A DNA stretch of 64,000 nucleotides from Caballeronia sp. SBC1. Lineage in GTDB: Bacteria; Pseudomonadota; Gammaproteobacteria; Burkholderiales; Burkholderiaceae. The first letter of the stretch is position 1. Each line of letters opens with the position of its first letter. A program made the translations under genes and the position numbers. The notes under the pieces are model-generated. The model was not told the origin of the DNA. It saw only the letters and a program-made list of their open reading frames with translations, and searched no databases. Of the stretch, positions 9,673 through 18,698 are shown in pieces. The DNA lies in assembly GCF_011493005.1 (NCBI RefSeq), contig NZ_CP049160.1:124001-188000 (forward strand), read 5' to 3'.

Positions 9673-10155
9673 TCAGGCGCGCTCCAGGCATAGCACGCAC
9701 GAGCCCGATTTGCGGATCGCTCCGCATGCCTGCGCCAGTCCGGCCAACTCTTGCGGAGGCACCTTGCCTACAACGCTCCCTGCCAGCCAACCGATCGGAA
9801 ACAGCATCCTGGCCCCCGGCCCATAGAACACACCCAGATCGAAAATCGGCGCGGGATTGCCGCCCCACATGCGTGCCGGCACGTAGGCCAGCACCAAGTC
9901 GCCCGGCTGCGGCGTGAGGGTCGCGTTTTCAGGCGGCAGTACGCGCGCGATCTGTTCTGGCACAAGCATATTCGACGGAATCGGGCACGAAATTTCCGGG
10001 CCTGTCCACATCGCATGGATCGCGGCCATTTCCCGCGGCTCACTCAGAAAGTCCCACAAAAACGCCGTGTTCTCAGGCGCTTGCTCACTGGCGAGCGTGA
10101 AGTGCGCGGAGAGCCCGGAGGCGGCTTCGGTCAAAAGCAAGGTGCGTTCGGTCAT
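9673..10155 (-). CDS. DUF3830 family protein (cyclophilin-like fold)
   Basis: A 160-residue protein with the features of DUF3830: an N-terminal FLWDFL after an ENTAF segment, central PGDLVLAYVPARMWGG, and IFDLGVFYGPGARMLFP. This family is predicted to have a cyclophilin-like beta-barrel and is often found beside transporters, amidohydrolases and GntR regulators in catabolic clusters. Its biochemical role is unknown. Its start overlaps the end of the upstream GntR gene by four bases, and its stop touches the start of the oxidase, so the three form one operon. Confidence 0.75.
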   Translation of the reverse strand: MTERTLLLTEAASGLSAHFTLASEQAPENTAFLWDFLSEPREMAAIHAMWTGPEISCPIPSNMLVPEQIARVLPPENATLTPQPGDLVLAYVPARMWGGNPAPIFDLGVFYGPGARMLFPIGWLAGSVVGKVPPQELAGLAQACGAIRKSGSCVLCLERA

Positions 10156-10910
10156 GGTCGTTCAGGCGAATGGAGTGTGAAAGAGGTGTTGGCGGGACCC
10201 GCGGTTGTCTGGGCTGCCAATACGTCGAGCAGCAAATCGGTGGTGCGCTGGATGTCTGCTTCCATTGCCGCCTGGGCGGCGTCGGCGTCGCCTTTCTCGA
10301 AGGCCGTCACCAACACGTGGTGGTAGTCAGTGCCGTTACGCTGGAACGTGCTGGACGTGTCAGTTTCGACATGGCGCGAAATCACCCGCATGTACGGGCC
10401 GTATTGCAACCACAGGCTTTCGATCAGTGACGGCAGCACGCTCGAACCAGACGCCGCATAGATGAGGAAGTGAAATTCCTGGTTCTTTTCGAGGCTGCTG
10501 TATATGCCGTCATGCTCAATCGATTGCTCGTGCTCGTCGATCAGCCGTTTCAGATGCCGCAGCGTGGCCGCGTCCAGCCGTTCACACGCCATGCGCGTAG
10601 CGAGCCCCTCCAATGCCAGACGTGCGGTGCATAGATCGCGTAGGCGGCTTACGCTGACTGCTGGCACCTGAATCGTGCCGTTGGCCTGCACGCTTAGGCC
10701 GTTTTCGGCGACCAGTTGCCTGAGCGCTTCCCGCACCGGCATCGTGCTGGCGCCGAAGGCATCGGCTAACGCATGGATCGTCATCATCTGACCTGGATCG
10801 AAACGCCCCTTCATCAACGACAGGCGAAGATCCGCATAGATGGCTTCCTGCATCGTGCCGCGCTTGACGACACGCTTGACGCTCTCTTCGAACATAAATT
10901 TCCTTGACAC
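10152..10910 (-). CDS. GntR family regulator (FCD type)
   Basis: A 252-residue regulator. The N-terminal winged helix shows FDPGQMMTIHALADAFG and MPVREALRQLVAENG. The C-terminal all-helical FCD-type effector domain includes LALEGLATRMA and EKNQEFHFLIYAASG, the latter with the usual D/H-type ligand positions. It is the first gene of the leftward operon and divergent from the kynureninase-like/transport operon. It probably represses both promoters from a site in the shared spacer until a substrate or breakdown product binds. Confidence 0.87.
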   Translation of the reverse strand: MSRKFMFEESVKRVVKRGTMQEAIYADLRLSLMKGRFDPGQMMTIHALADAFGASTMPVREALRQLVAENGLSVQANGTIQVPAVSVSRLRDLCTARLALEGLATRMACERLDAATLRHLKRLIDEHEQSIEHDGIYSSLEKNQEFHFLIYAASGSSVLPSLIESLWLQYGPYMRVISRHVETDTSSTFQRNGTDYHHVLVTAFEKGDADAAQAAMEADIQRTTDLLLDVLAAQTTAGPANTSFTLHSPERP

Positions 10911-10939
10911 CTAAAATTTTTATGACAACACTGTCGGTG

Positions 10940-10961
10940 TGATCAAAAAATCATTTGATCA
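10940..10961. promoter_or_regulatory. Palindromic operator candidate for the GntR regulator
   Basis: A perfect inverted repeat TGATCAAA, six bases, TTTGATCA, lies 30 bases upstream of the GntR start in an AT-rich spacer shared with the divergent operon. Position and symmetry suit autoregulation. The binding itself is inferred. Confidence 0.55.
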
Positions 10962-11104
10962 AAATATATCACAGCAACAGTAATACGGCAAGTTGGCGTT
11001 GCCGGAGACATCGCGGTTGGTTCTACGCACTTCACTCCTTGCCGCGCACAGCGGTGGGCGGCAGTGCGCGGCACTACCCTCATGAACCATGGGACAACAA
11101 ACGT

Positions 11105-12250
11105 ATGCATGATTACGATAACAGGGACGATAGTGGCTGGCTGCTTTACCATTCGGTAGGCCGGTTTCCCGGCCAGCAGACGGCCGTCGCCACCGCGCTG
11201 GCCCAGTTCACCGATATCTGGTGCCAGATGAGTGACGCCCGTTGGGAGCCGCTTATTGAGGCGCGCCAGGCGACGCTCGACGCTTGGGGTGCTCTCGTCG
11301 GGGCGCCGGCCGGTTCAGTATTTGCTGCGGAAAACGTGACGCAGGCGTTCGCGCAATGTGTCGGCGCGCTGCCCGATAAAGCTCTGCGGGGCCGACGCAT
11401 TCTCGTCGCAGAGGACTGCTTTCCAAGCCTGCATTTCCTCTTGACCGGACTGAGCGAGCTGCGCGGTTTCGTGCTTGATACTGTCCCCTTGCGACCCGGC
11501 GCCGCCTATGTCGAAGACGAGGACTTCATTGCGCGCTGGCAGGACGATGTGGCGCTGGCGCTCATCACTTACGTGTCGTCGACCGCGTCGAAGCGCGCGG
11601 ATCTGAGTGCGCTCGTTTCCTGCGGGCGCAGTCACGGAAGCCTCATTGCGCTTGACGTGACGCAGGCGGTCGGCGTTTTGCCGCTCGACGTCAATGCACC
11701 GGCGGTGGACATCATGCTTGCTACGTCGCTGAAGTGGCTCTGCGGCGTACCAGGCGCTGGCATGGCATATGTGCGCCCGGATCTGGCTCAAGTACTCGAA
11801 CCCAGCGTGCGCGGGTGGTTCAGCCAGCCGGACCCCTTCAATTGGGCGTTGGATCGGTTCACATTTGCTCTGGATGCCCGGCGGTTTGATACCGGCACGC
11901 CGTCCTATCTGCCGTTCATTGCTTCACGCCCCGGGCTCGAATGGGTCGCCGCGCAAACTGTTGCCTCGCTGAGAGAACACAATCTGGCGCTGTCCCATCA
12001 GTTGCTGGAAATCGCCGATGCGCACGGATTGCAAGTGCTGTCGCCGCGCAACGACGAGCAACGCGGTGGCAGCATCATGGTTTCGATCCCGCCCGCCGTT
12101 GACGCCGCCAATCTGCAGCGCCAGTTGCTGGCGCACGGACTGATCACTGACACGCGCGGCACATGCATGCGCTGGTCGCCGGGTCCGGTGACGCGCGCGG
12201 TGGCGATTGAGCGTCTCGACGCCGCACTCGCGAGCTTACTGCCGCGCTGA
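11105..12250 (+). CDS. Kynureninase-like PLP enzyme (aminotransferase class V fold)
   Basis: A 381-residue fold-type I PLP enzyme. The Schiff-base lysine is likely in [18 protein letters not shown], preceded by [18 protein letters not shown] (the Asp that contacts the pyridine nitrogen). The C-terminal GTCMRWSPG resembles the substrate-carboxylate arginine region of kynureninases. Its length is slightly below typical kynureninase (about 415). ATG at 11105 is used; a longer frame from 10955 would cross the regulatory spacer. It is the first gene of an operon with the ABC transporter. It could release anthranilate or alanine from a kynurenine-like compound, or act on another amino acid; the substrate is not proven. 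Confidence 0.75.
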   Translation: MHDYDNRDDSGWLLYHSVGRFPGQQTAVATALAQFTDIWCQMSDARWEPLIEARQATLDAWGALVGAPAGSVFAAENVTQAFAQCVGALPDKALRGRRILVAEDCFPSLHFLLTGLSELRGFVLDTVPLRPGAAYVEDEDFIARWQDDVALALITYVSSTASKRADLSALVSCGRSHGSLIALDVTQAVGVLPLDVNAPAVDIMLATSLKWLCGVPGAGMAYVRPDLAQVLEPSVRGWFSQPDPFNWALDRFTFALDARRFDTGTPSYLPFIASRPGLEWVAAQTVASLREHNLALSHQLLEIADAHGLQVLSPRNDEQRGGSIMVSIPPAVDAANLQRQLLAHGLITDTRGTCMRWSPGPVTRAVAIERLDAALASLLPR

Positions 12251-12260
12251 GGAGCTGTTC

Positions 12261-13052
12261 ATGACAACATCCAACATCGCACCACGCCCTACGCCGATTG
12301 TCGAAACGCGGGGCGTTACGCGGCGCTTTGGCGGCCTCGTGGCCGTCGACGACGCCTCGCTCACCGTCGCGAGGGGCGGTATCACTGGCCTGATCGGACC
12401 CAACGGTGCCGGCAAGAGTACTTTGTTCAGCCTGATCGCAGGCAGTCTCGCTCCGAGTCAAGGCGAAATCCTTATTGACGCCCAACCGGGACACAAGGGC
12501 GCGGCGCACGAGCGTATTTCAATGGGACTCGCCCGCACGTTTCAGATCCCCAAGCCGTTTCCCGCGATGACGGTACTCGAAAACGTGCTGGTCTCCTTCC
12601 AGCGACATCCTGGCGAAAAGCTGTTGCGTAACTGGCTTTCTCCGCGAAGCGTCGCACGCGAGGAGTGCGAGAACGTCGAGAAAGCCCACGAGCTGATCAA
12701 GTTCGTCGCCCTCGGACGTCTCGCGGATCAACCCGCTCGCGTGCTGTCCGGCGGCCAGCGCAAGCTGCTTGAACTGGCACGTGTACTGGCGACGAAACCG
12801 AGTGTGATTTTGCTCGACGAACCCGCTGCTGGCGTCAATCCCACGCTCCTCGAAACCATCATTGACCGGATCGGGGAACTCAATTCGCGCGGCATGAGTT
12901 TTCTGCTGATCGAACACAACATGGACATGGTGACGCGACTGTGTCACGACGTGTATGCCATGGCTCGCGGCAAGGTGCTCTGTCATGGCACGCCGCAGCA
13001 GGTGACCGCCGATCCTCGCGTCATCGAATCCTATCTGGGAGGCACCCTGTGA
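12261..13052 (+). CDS. livG: ABC transporter ATP-binding protein, LivG type
   Basis: A 263-residue nucleotide-binding subunit. The Walker A motif is [13 protein letters not shown], the signature is [15 protein letters not shown], and Walker B is [13 protein letters not shown]. The [12 protein letters not shown] segment is typical of LivG. ATG at 12261 follows a GAGGAGC site. It pairs with the LivF-type protein to power uptake through the LivH/LivM pore. Four-base overlaps link it to the next genes. Confidence 0.9.
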   Translation: MTTSNIAPRPTPIVETRGVTRRFGGLVAVDDASLTVARGGITGLIGPNGAGKSTLFSLIAGSLAPSQGEILIDAQPGHKGAAHERISMGLARTFQIPKPFPAMTVLENVLVSFQRHPGEKLLRNWLSPRSVAREECENVEKAHELIKFVALGRLADQPARVLSGGQRKLLELARVLATKPSVILLDEPAAGVNPTLLETIIDRIGELNSRGMSFLLIEHNMDMVTRLCHDVYAMARGKVLCHGTPQQVTADPRVIESYLGGTL

Positions 13053-13804
13053 CCCAGTCCACCATTCTCAACGTGACCGGCATGACCGCCGGCTACGAGC
13101 CCGGCATCCCGATTGTCAAGGACGCGAGCATTCACGCGCTCGAAAACGAAATCCTGATTCTGCTCGGGCCCAACGGTGCCGGCAAATCGACGATGGTTAA
13201 AGCCATTGCGGGCCTCGTGCCAAAGAGCGCGGGCGTGATTACGCTGGACGGCCAGGATATTTCGCAGCTCGCGGCACATCGCATGATTGCTCACGGCCTC
13301 GCCTTCGTGCCTCAAACCGAGAACGTCTTTGTCAGCATGACCATTGGCGAAAACCTCGCGATCGCGGCCAATCAGTTGCCGCGCGCGGAGCGGCGACATG
13401 CCCTCGAGCGGCTATACAGCCTGTTCCCCGACCTCGCGCGCCTGCGCGGGCATCTCGCCGGGCGATTGTCCGGCGGGCAACGGCAGATGGTCGCGATCGG
13501 TCGCGCCATGATGATCGAACCACGCGTGATCATGCTCGACGAGCCGTCGGCAGGCCTGTCGCCAAAGATGGTCGAAACGCTGTTCAGCAAATTGCTGGAC
13601 GTCCGCGCGACCGGCGTAACGATTGTGATGGTCGAGCAAAACGTCCGCGCGGCCTTCTCGATCGCCGACCGAGCCTACATCCTTGTCGAAGGCACGCCGC
13701 GTCACGAGGGCGACGCCAAAACCCTTCTTGACGACCCCGCCGTCGCGCACCTGTATCTCGGCATGAAGAGTGAACCCAATACGTCTCAGGAGCCGCGCAC
13801 ATGA
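13049..13804 (+). CDS. livF: ABC transporter ATP-binding protein, LivF type
   Basis: A 251-residue nucleotide-binding subunit beginning with GTG at 13049, overlapping the livG stop (GTGA). Motifs are [16 protein letters not shown] (Walker A), LSGGQRQMVAIGRAMM (signature) and VIMLDEPSAGLSP (Walker B). LivF-specific FVPQTENVFVSMTIGENL is present. It overlaps livH by four bases. Together with LivG it energises import of an amino-acid-like or aromatic substrate. Confidence 0.9.
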   Translation: MTQSTILNVTGMTAGYEPGIPIVKDASIHALENEILILLGPNGAGKSTMVKAIAGLVPKSAGVITLDGQDISQLAAHRMIAHGLAFVPQTENVFVSMTIGENLAIAANQLPRAERRHALERLYSLFPDLARLRGHLAGRLSGGQRQMVAIGRAMMIEPRVIMLDEPSAGLSPKMVETLFSKLLDVRATGVTIVMVEQNVRAAFSIADRAYILVEGTPRHEGDAKTLLDDPAVAHLYLGMKSEPNTSQEPRT

Positions 13805-14700
13805 GCCTCCAAATACTGTTCGACGGAATCCTGCTTGGCGCCGTGATCGGACTCGGAGCAATCGGCGTTACGCTGACCTATTCGATCCTGCGATTTGCCA
13901 ATTTCGCCCATGGCGACTTCATCAGCTGGGGCGCTTACCTTTCGTACTCGCTGGTGGGTCTGATCGGTTCGGCCGCGAGCCCAATCGGTAGTCTGTCTTT
14001 TGGCTGGCCCCTCATCGGCGCGCTGTGCGCAAGCGTCGTGCTTACGGGCGCGCTTGCACTCGCGCTCGAAAAACTGGTGTTCGCCCGCCTGCGCTCGTCG
14101 GTTAACCGGATGGTCGTGGTGATGGCAAGCTTCGGCGTTTCGCTGGCGCTACGAAGTCTGATTGAACTGGCGTTCGGTACCCAGCCGCGCTATTTCACGC
14201 AGGATATCCAGATCGCATTCCCGGTGTTTGCCGGTGCACGCGTCACGCCTGACCAACTCGCTATCGTTGCAACGACGCTCCTGCTGGTCCTCGCCGTGCA
14301 CTTGTTGCTTACGCGCACTCACATTGGGCTGTCGATGCGAGCGACAGGGGAGAACACGCCCCTTGCCCGAGTGGCCGGCATCGATACGCAGGCAGCCATC
14401 CGCGCGGCCTGCCTGCTCGGCGGAGCGCTCGCCGCGGTATCGGGCACGCTAAGCGGCATGCTGACCCAAGTCCGGCCGTACATGGGTTTCGACCTGCTGT
14501 TGCCGCTCTTCTCGGCAGCTATCTTGGGCGGTATCGGCAGCGTGCCTGGTGCTGTCATCGGCGGTTTGATCATCGGTATTTCGGAATCGCTTTCTGTGGC
14601 ACTTGTGGGGGCGCAATACCGGGCTGCCATCGCGTTTCTGGTACTGATCGCCGTTTTGTTGATTCGACCCAATGGCCTGTTCGGAGCACGACTTTCATGA
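13801..14700 (+). CDS. livH: ABC transporter permease, LivH type
   Basis: A 299-residue inner-membrane permease with about eight hydrophobic segments. LivH hallmarks are GAIGVTLTYSILRFANFAHG near residue 20, MRATGENTPLARVAGI near 180 and the late FSAAILGGIGSVPGAVIGG loop. It overlaps both livF and livM by four bases. It forms half of the transport pore. Confidence 0.9.
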   Translation: MSLQILFDGILLGAVIGLGAIGVTLTYSILRFANFAHGDFISWGAYLSYSLVGLIGSAASPIGSLSFGWPLIGALCASVVLTGALALALEKLVFARLRSSVNRMVVVMASFGVSLALRSLIELAFGTQPRYFTQDIQIAFPVFAGARVTPDQLAIVATTLLLVLAVHLLLTRTHIGLSMRATGENTPLARVAGIDTQAAIRAACLLGGALAAVSGTLSGMLTQVRPYMGFDLLLPLFSAAILGGIGSVPGAVIGGLIIGISESLSVALVGAQYRAAIAFLVLIAVLLIRPNGLFGARLS

Positions 14701-15668
14701 GTACCATCAGTTATCTCGAGTTTTTCATCACCACTGCGCTGATTCTTTCGGTCATAAGCCTGGGACTGAATGTCCAATGGGGCTTTACCGGTCTCTTTAA
14801 CGCGGGCATTGCAGGATTTGTGGCAATCGGAGCCTATGCGTCGGCCCTATTGACCACGCCTCCTGTAGCTGACAGGTTTGGCGGCTTCGGCTTGCCTGTT
14901 GTGTGCGGTTGGCTGGGCGCAGTCGTCGCATCCGGCATTCTGGCCGCTTTGATCGGCTACGTTACGCTGCGGCTACGCGAGGATTACCTTGCCATTACTA
15001 CCTTCGGTATCGCCATCGTCATCCAGCTTGTGCTGACCAATCAGCAAGGCTGGACGGGTGGCCCCTTTGGCGTCAGTTTCATCCCGAAAATGTTCGACTC
15101 GATGGCCAGCAAACCGCTGCTGTTCTCGACATTGAACTGTCTGGCGTTGATCGCGATCGTCGGGGTCCTGTACATCGCGTTGCAAACTTTGGCGACAAGC
15201 CCGTGGGGCAGGGTGCTGAGGGCCATTCGCGAAGACCAGGCGGCGGCCGCGTCGCTCGGCAAGAACGTCAAATGGTACGAGCTCCAGGCCTTCGTCCTCG
15301 GCTCGATGATCATGGGCTTCGGCGGCGCACTGCAAGCCCACTTCTTTGGGTTCATCTCGCCGGACTACTACGTCCCGCTTCTTACCTTCCAGGTGTGGGC
15401 GATGCTGATCGTCGGCGGCTCGGGCAACAACCGCGGCGCCATAGTCGGCAGCCTTGTGGTGTGGGCCTTGTGGAGCGCATCGGGCTATGTGCTCGGACAG
15501 ATAATTCCAACCGAATATCAGACGCAGAGCGCCGCGCTGCGTCCGATTCTCATCGGTGTGGCGCTTGTCGCCATCCTGATGCGACGCCCAGGCGGCCTGC
15601 TGGGTGAAGCTCGCACTCTGTCGCGCCCAATCAAAGTCGAAAAAAAGCGCGCAGCTGCATCTCGTTAA
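14697..15668 (+). CDS. livM: ABC transporter permease, LivM type
   Basis: A 323-residue inner-membrane permease. Typical LivM segments include LNVQWGFTGLFNAGIAGFVA near residue 24, VTLRLREDYLAITTFGIAIV, and WGRVLRAIREDQAAAASLGK in the cytoplasmic coupling loop. The C-terminus is basic (VEKKRAAASR). It starts inside the livH stop. The partner pore half is LivH. Confidence 0.9.
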   Translation: MSTISYLEFFITTALILSVISLGLNVQWGFTGLFNAGIAGFVAIGAYASALLTTPPVADRFGGFGLPVVCGWLGAVVASGILAALIGYVTLRLREDYLAITTFGIAIVIQLVLTNQQGWTGGPFGVSFIPKMFDSMASKPLLFSTLNCLALIAIVGVLYIALQTLATSPWGRVLRAIREDQAAAASLGKNVKWYELQAFVLGSMIMGFGGALQAHFFGFISPDYYVPLLTFQVWAMLIVGGSGNNRGAIVGSLVVWALWSASGYVLGQIIPTEYQTQSAALRPILIGVALVAILMRRPGGLLGEARTLSRPIKVEKKRAAASR

Positions 15669-15692
15669 AGTGAAAATCTGGAGACATATAAG

Positions 15693-16949
15693 ATGAAAGC
15701 CCCCTTCAAACTTGCGGCAACCGCTCTCGCTCTCGCGTGTTGCGGCGCGGCTCACGCCGCTTGCAGTACGACAATTGGTGTAGTGGTTCCAATGACTGGG
15801 CCGGCAGGCGAATATGGTCAGAGTGGTGCTAAGGCAATCCAGATGGCCTTCCGCGACCTCAACCAGGCTGGCGGCGTCAACGGCTGTACGCTGAACGCCG
15901 AAATTCGTGATGACCAGTCTCAGGGATCGGTTGGCGTCGACGTGGCGAGGCAACTGGTCGACATACAGCACGTGCCCGCGATCATCGGCTCCATCATTTC
16001 ATCGGTCACGCTGCCCGTGCTGACCTCGGTGGCGGTACCGGCCGATGTCGTTCAGATTTCCCCCGCGTCGAGTACCCCAACCTTGACGGTATTGGCGCGC
16101 GATGGCAAAACCAAGGGTCTGTTTTTTCGCACGATCACCAGTGACGCGTTGCAGGGTATTGCGACTGGCCAGTTCGCCTCCGATCTGAAACTCAAAAAGG
16201 TCGCGGTGATCTACGTCAACAATGACTATGGCGTCAATCTTAATAAGGAATTCAATAGAGCTTTCAGCGCGTTGGGTGGCACGGTCGTAAGTGCCGTTCC
16301 GTATAATGAAAGACAGGCTTCGTACCAGCCTGAAGTCACAAAAGCGCTTGCCAGCAACCCCGACGCGCTTTATCTGATCAGTTACCCCACGGACGGAGCC
16401 ACCATCACGCGCACCTGGATTTCAGCTGGCGGTCCGCAGAAATTCCTGCTCAACGACGGTCTCAACAGCGACGAGTTCATCAAGGCGGTCGGCCCTAAAT
16501 ACCTGACGCAAGCGTATGGCACGTCTTCCGGCACGGAACCATCCGCTTCTACTCGCTATTTTGCCGAAACGTTCCCCGGGTACAGCCACTTTAGCGCCAC
16601 CGCGCCGGGCGTCGATCGCGCTTACGACGCAGCTGCGCTGATCGGACTCGCCATCGCGCAAGCCGGCAAGGCTGACTCCGAATCGATCAAGGGTGCGATC
16701 CGGACGGTGTTGGCTGTCGATGGGACGCCTGTTGGCGCAGGTCCTGATGAATTCAAGCGCGGCCTTGCCCTTCTCAAGGAGCACAAGCCGATTCGCTACG
16801 TTGGGTTGATCGGACCGGTGCAATTCGATAAATACGGCGACATTACAGGCCCCTTTGCCAAATGGCAGATCGTCGACGGCAAGCCTAAGAATCTCGGCGA
16901 CGTTTCCACCGTCCAGATCGATTCGCTTAAGGCCCGATTGGGCGAATAG
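15693..16949 (+). CDS. Periplasmic substrate-binding protein, LivK type
   Basis: A 418-residue binding protein with a clear signal peptide (MKAPFKLAATALALACCG, cleavage near AHA-AC). The mature part is a type I periplasmic-binding fold: IGVVVPMTGPAGEYGQSGA at the N-terminus, then VAVIYVNNDYGVNLNKEF. This class binds branched-chain amino acids, amides or aromatic acids. The substrate here is probably the growth substrate of the neighbouring catabolic genes. It lies 24 bases after livM with GGAG just upstream of its ATG. Confidence 0.88.
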   Translation: MKAPFKLAATALALACCGAAHAACSTTIGVVVPMTGPAGEYGQSGAKAIQMAFRDLNQAGGVNGCTLNAEIRDDQSQGSVGVDVARQLVDIQHVPAIIGSIISSVTLPVLTSVAVPADVVQISPASSTPTLTVLARDGKTKGLFFRTITSDALQGIATGQFASDLKLKKVAVIYVNNDYGVNLNKEFNRAFSALGGTVVSAVPYNERQASYQPEVTKALASNPDALYLISYPTDGATITRTWISAGGPQKFLLNDGLNSDEFIKAVGPKYLTQAYGTSSGTEPSASTRYFAETFPGYSHFSATAPGVDRAYDAAALIGLAIAQAGKADSESIKGAIRTVLAVDGTPVGAGPDEFKRGLALLKEHKPIRYVGLIGPVQFDKYGDITGPFAKWQIVDGKPKNLGDVSTVQIDSLKARLGE

Positions 16950-17249
16950 GGTCTGCACTGCCATGTCGAGTCTCCAGACATGGAACTGCGGATGAGGTAC
17001 TGCATGTCCCAGGATACAGGGAGACTGTTGCAGCCGCGTAACTGCTTCTCTAACCCGGGGTGCCTCAGACTGTCTGCGAAATTTTGGAAGCAATCTGGGC
17101 CCTGATTCAGTTGGTTTGAACCTTTGTATTAAAAGTAGAAATATCCATTTAGTTTTGCCCATATTTAGTTTTACCAATTTAATTAAAAGTTTGTCGCTAG
17201 CAGGTACATGGCGATATGAAACGTTAAGAACCGGTTTGGAGAATATCGC
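16950..17249. other. Spacer upstream of the porin gene
   Basis: No gene seen. The second half is AT-rich with repeated TTTAGTTTTRCCMA-like segments (about 17150-17178) that may belong to the porin promoter. Confidence 0.4.
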
Positions 17250-18380
17250 ATGAAGAAATCACTTATGGCGCTTGCCATCGCAAGCACGGTTGCCGCTCCT
17301 GCTTTCGCGCAGAGTAGCGGTGTTACGCTGTACGGCATCGTCGAAGACGGGCTGACCTTTGTGAACAATTCCGCTGGCAAGAAGCTGTACGAGATGCAAA
17401 GCGGCGTTATCCAAGGCAGCCGTTGGGGTCTCAAGGGAAGCGAAGATCTCGGTGGTGGCTTGAAGACCCTCTTTCAGATCGAAAGCGGCTTTGACCTGAA
17501 TACAGGCAAGCTAGGGCAGGGTAATCTCGGATTCGGTCGTCAGGCTTACGTCGGCCTGTCGAGCGAGCACTTAGGTATGCTGACGTTGGGCCGTCAGTAT
17601 GACTTGATTGTCGATTTCGTCGGACCAACAACCTTCAACGGCAACTGGGGGGGATACTTTGCGCACGCTGGGGACATTGACAATACCAACAACGCCTTTC
17701 GGGTCAACAATACGATCAAATACACGAGCTTGAACTATGGTGGCCTGCAGTTCGGCGGTATGTACGCGCCAGGTGGTGTAGCCGGTTCGTTTGGCGCGAA
17801 TAGCACGATCGCCGCGGGCGCCAGCTACTCGCACGGGCCACTTTACGTCGGTGCGGGCTACTTCTATGCTCGCAATCCGGCCACTCAGTTCCCGGACGGC
17901 AATTGGCAGGCGAACAGCCCGATCCATCAGGTCAACCAGGTTGGGCCGTTCGGGTACGTCGGCCACCCGGGCAACGAGCAGATCATCGGCGTTGGCGGCA
18001 CTTATGCGATCGGTTCGGCACTCCTCGGTCTGGACTACACAAACACAAGATTCGATGACGCCAACGGCACCACTAGTTCGGTCACGTTCAACAACTACGA
18101 AGCTTGGGCTCAATATGCCGTGACGCCGGCGGCGACGCTCGGCGCGGGCTACACATTCACGGAAGCGAAGGTGAACTACAACGGCCAGAAGCCTAAGTAC
18201 AATCAGATCAACGTTCTTGCCGACTACAGGCTGTCAAAGCGTACCGACGTGTACATGATGGGCGTCTATCAGAGAGCATCCGGCGGCGCAAACGCGGATA
18301 TCTATGACGGATTCCTCGCACAGCAGTCGAGTAACAACTCGCAGACCGCGGTACGCATCGGGATCCGTCACACATTCTAA
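17250..18380 (+). CDS. Outer-membrane porin (OmpC-like, Burkholderia type)
   Basis: A 376-residue trimeric-type porin. The signal peptide is MKKSLMALAIASTVAAPAFA, cleaved before QSSGVTLYG. The family's opening VTLYGIVEDGLTFVNNSAG and SRWGLKGSEDLGGGLKTLFQ are present, and the chain ends in the C-terminal phenylalanine (GIRHTF) needed for outer-membrane assembly. It sits between the ABC transporter and the catabolic genes, so it probably provides the outer-membrane entry for the same substrate. Confidence 0.92.
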   Translation: MKKSLMALAIASTVAAPAFAQSSGVTLYGIVEDGLTFVNNSAGKKLYEMQSGVIQGSRWGLKGSEDLGGGLKTLFQIESGFDLNTGKLGQGNLGFGRQAYVGLSSEHLGMLTLGRQYDLIVDFVGPTTFNGNWGGYFAHAGDIDNTNNAFRVNNTIKYTSLNYGGLQFGGMYAPGGVAGSFGANSTIAAGASYSHGPLYVGAGYFYARNPATQFPDGNWQANSPIHQVNQVGPFGYVGHPGNEQIIGVGGTYAIGSALLGLDYTNTRFDDANGTTSSVTFNNYEAWAQYAVTPAATLGAGYTFTEAKVNYNGQKPKYNQINVLADYRLSKRTDVYMMGVYQRASGGANADIYDGFLAQQSSNNSQTAVRIGIRHTF

Positions 18381-18400
18381 ATCGGTGACTGAGTTAGTCA

Positions 18401-18430
18401 CGAGCAGGGTGCCGTTGGTATCCTTGCTCG
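18401..18430 (+). terminator. Likely terminator after the porin gene
   Basis: CGAGCAGGGT pairs with ATCCTTGCTCG across a ten-base loop, 20 bases after the porin stop. A short T-run follows (TTTG). One mismatch and a weak T-tract lower certainty. Confidence 0.5.
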
Positions 18431-18597
18431 TTTGAAGTTTCGACCCTCTTCGGCCCCCAGATAGGGGCGTAGCACATCTTTTATAGTTATCCAGATTGTT
18501 TTGTATGGAGCTGAACGGTCGTACGCGCACGAGGAACGCCCGCACACAGCTTACGCTTGGACGATCTGAGTCAAAAATGAAAAAGGGTGTTGCCGCA

Positions 18598-18624
18598 GGG
18601 TTAACTATGATTTTGGAAATGTTT
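18598..18624 (+). promoter_or_regulatory. Shared 27-bp regulatory motif, copy 1
   Basis: GGGTTAACTATGATTTTG and the next nine bases match the copy at 30167-30193 in 24 of 27 positions. It lies 75 bases upstream of the oxidoreductase alpha-subunit start, next to a TATAAT-like box (ACTATAATT, near 18633). It is probably the binding site of a common regulator, with the MarR protein at 29539-30003 the obvious candidate. Confidence 0.6.
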
Positions 18625-18698
18625 AGTCATAAACTATAATTCTCGTAAGGGGTGACACGAGGCTGTCATCCGCAACCAGACCACGAACAAGGAACGCC

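Noticed and set aside
16950..17249. Small RNA or riboswitch before the porin
   Set aside because: No stable structure or known motif could be recognised by eye.
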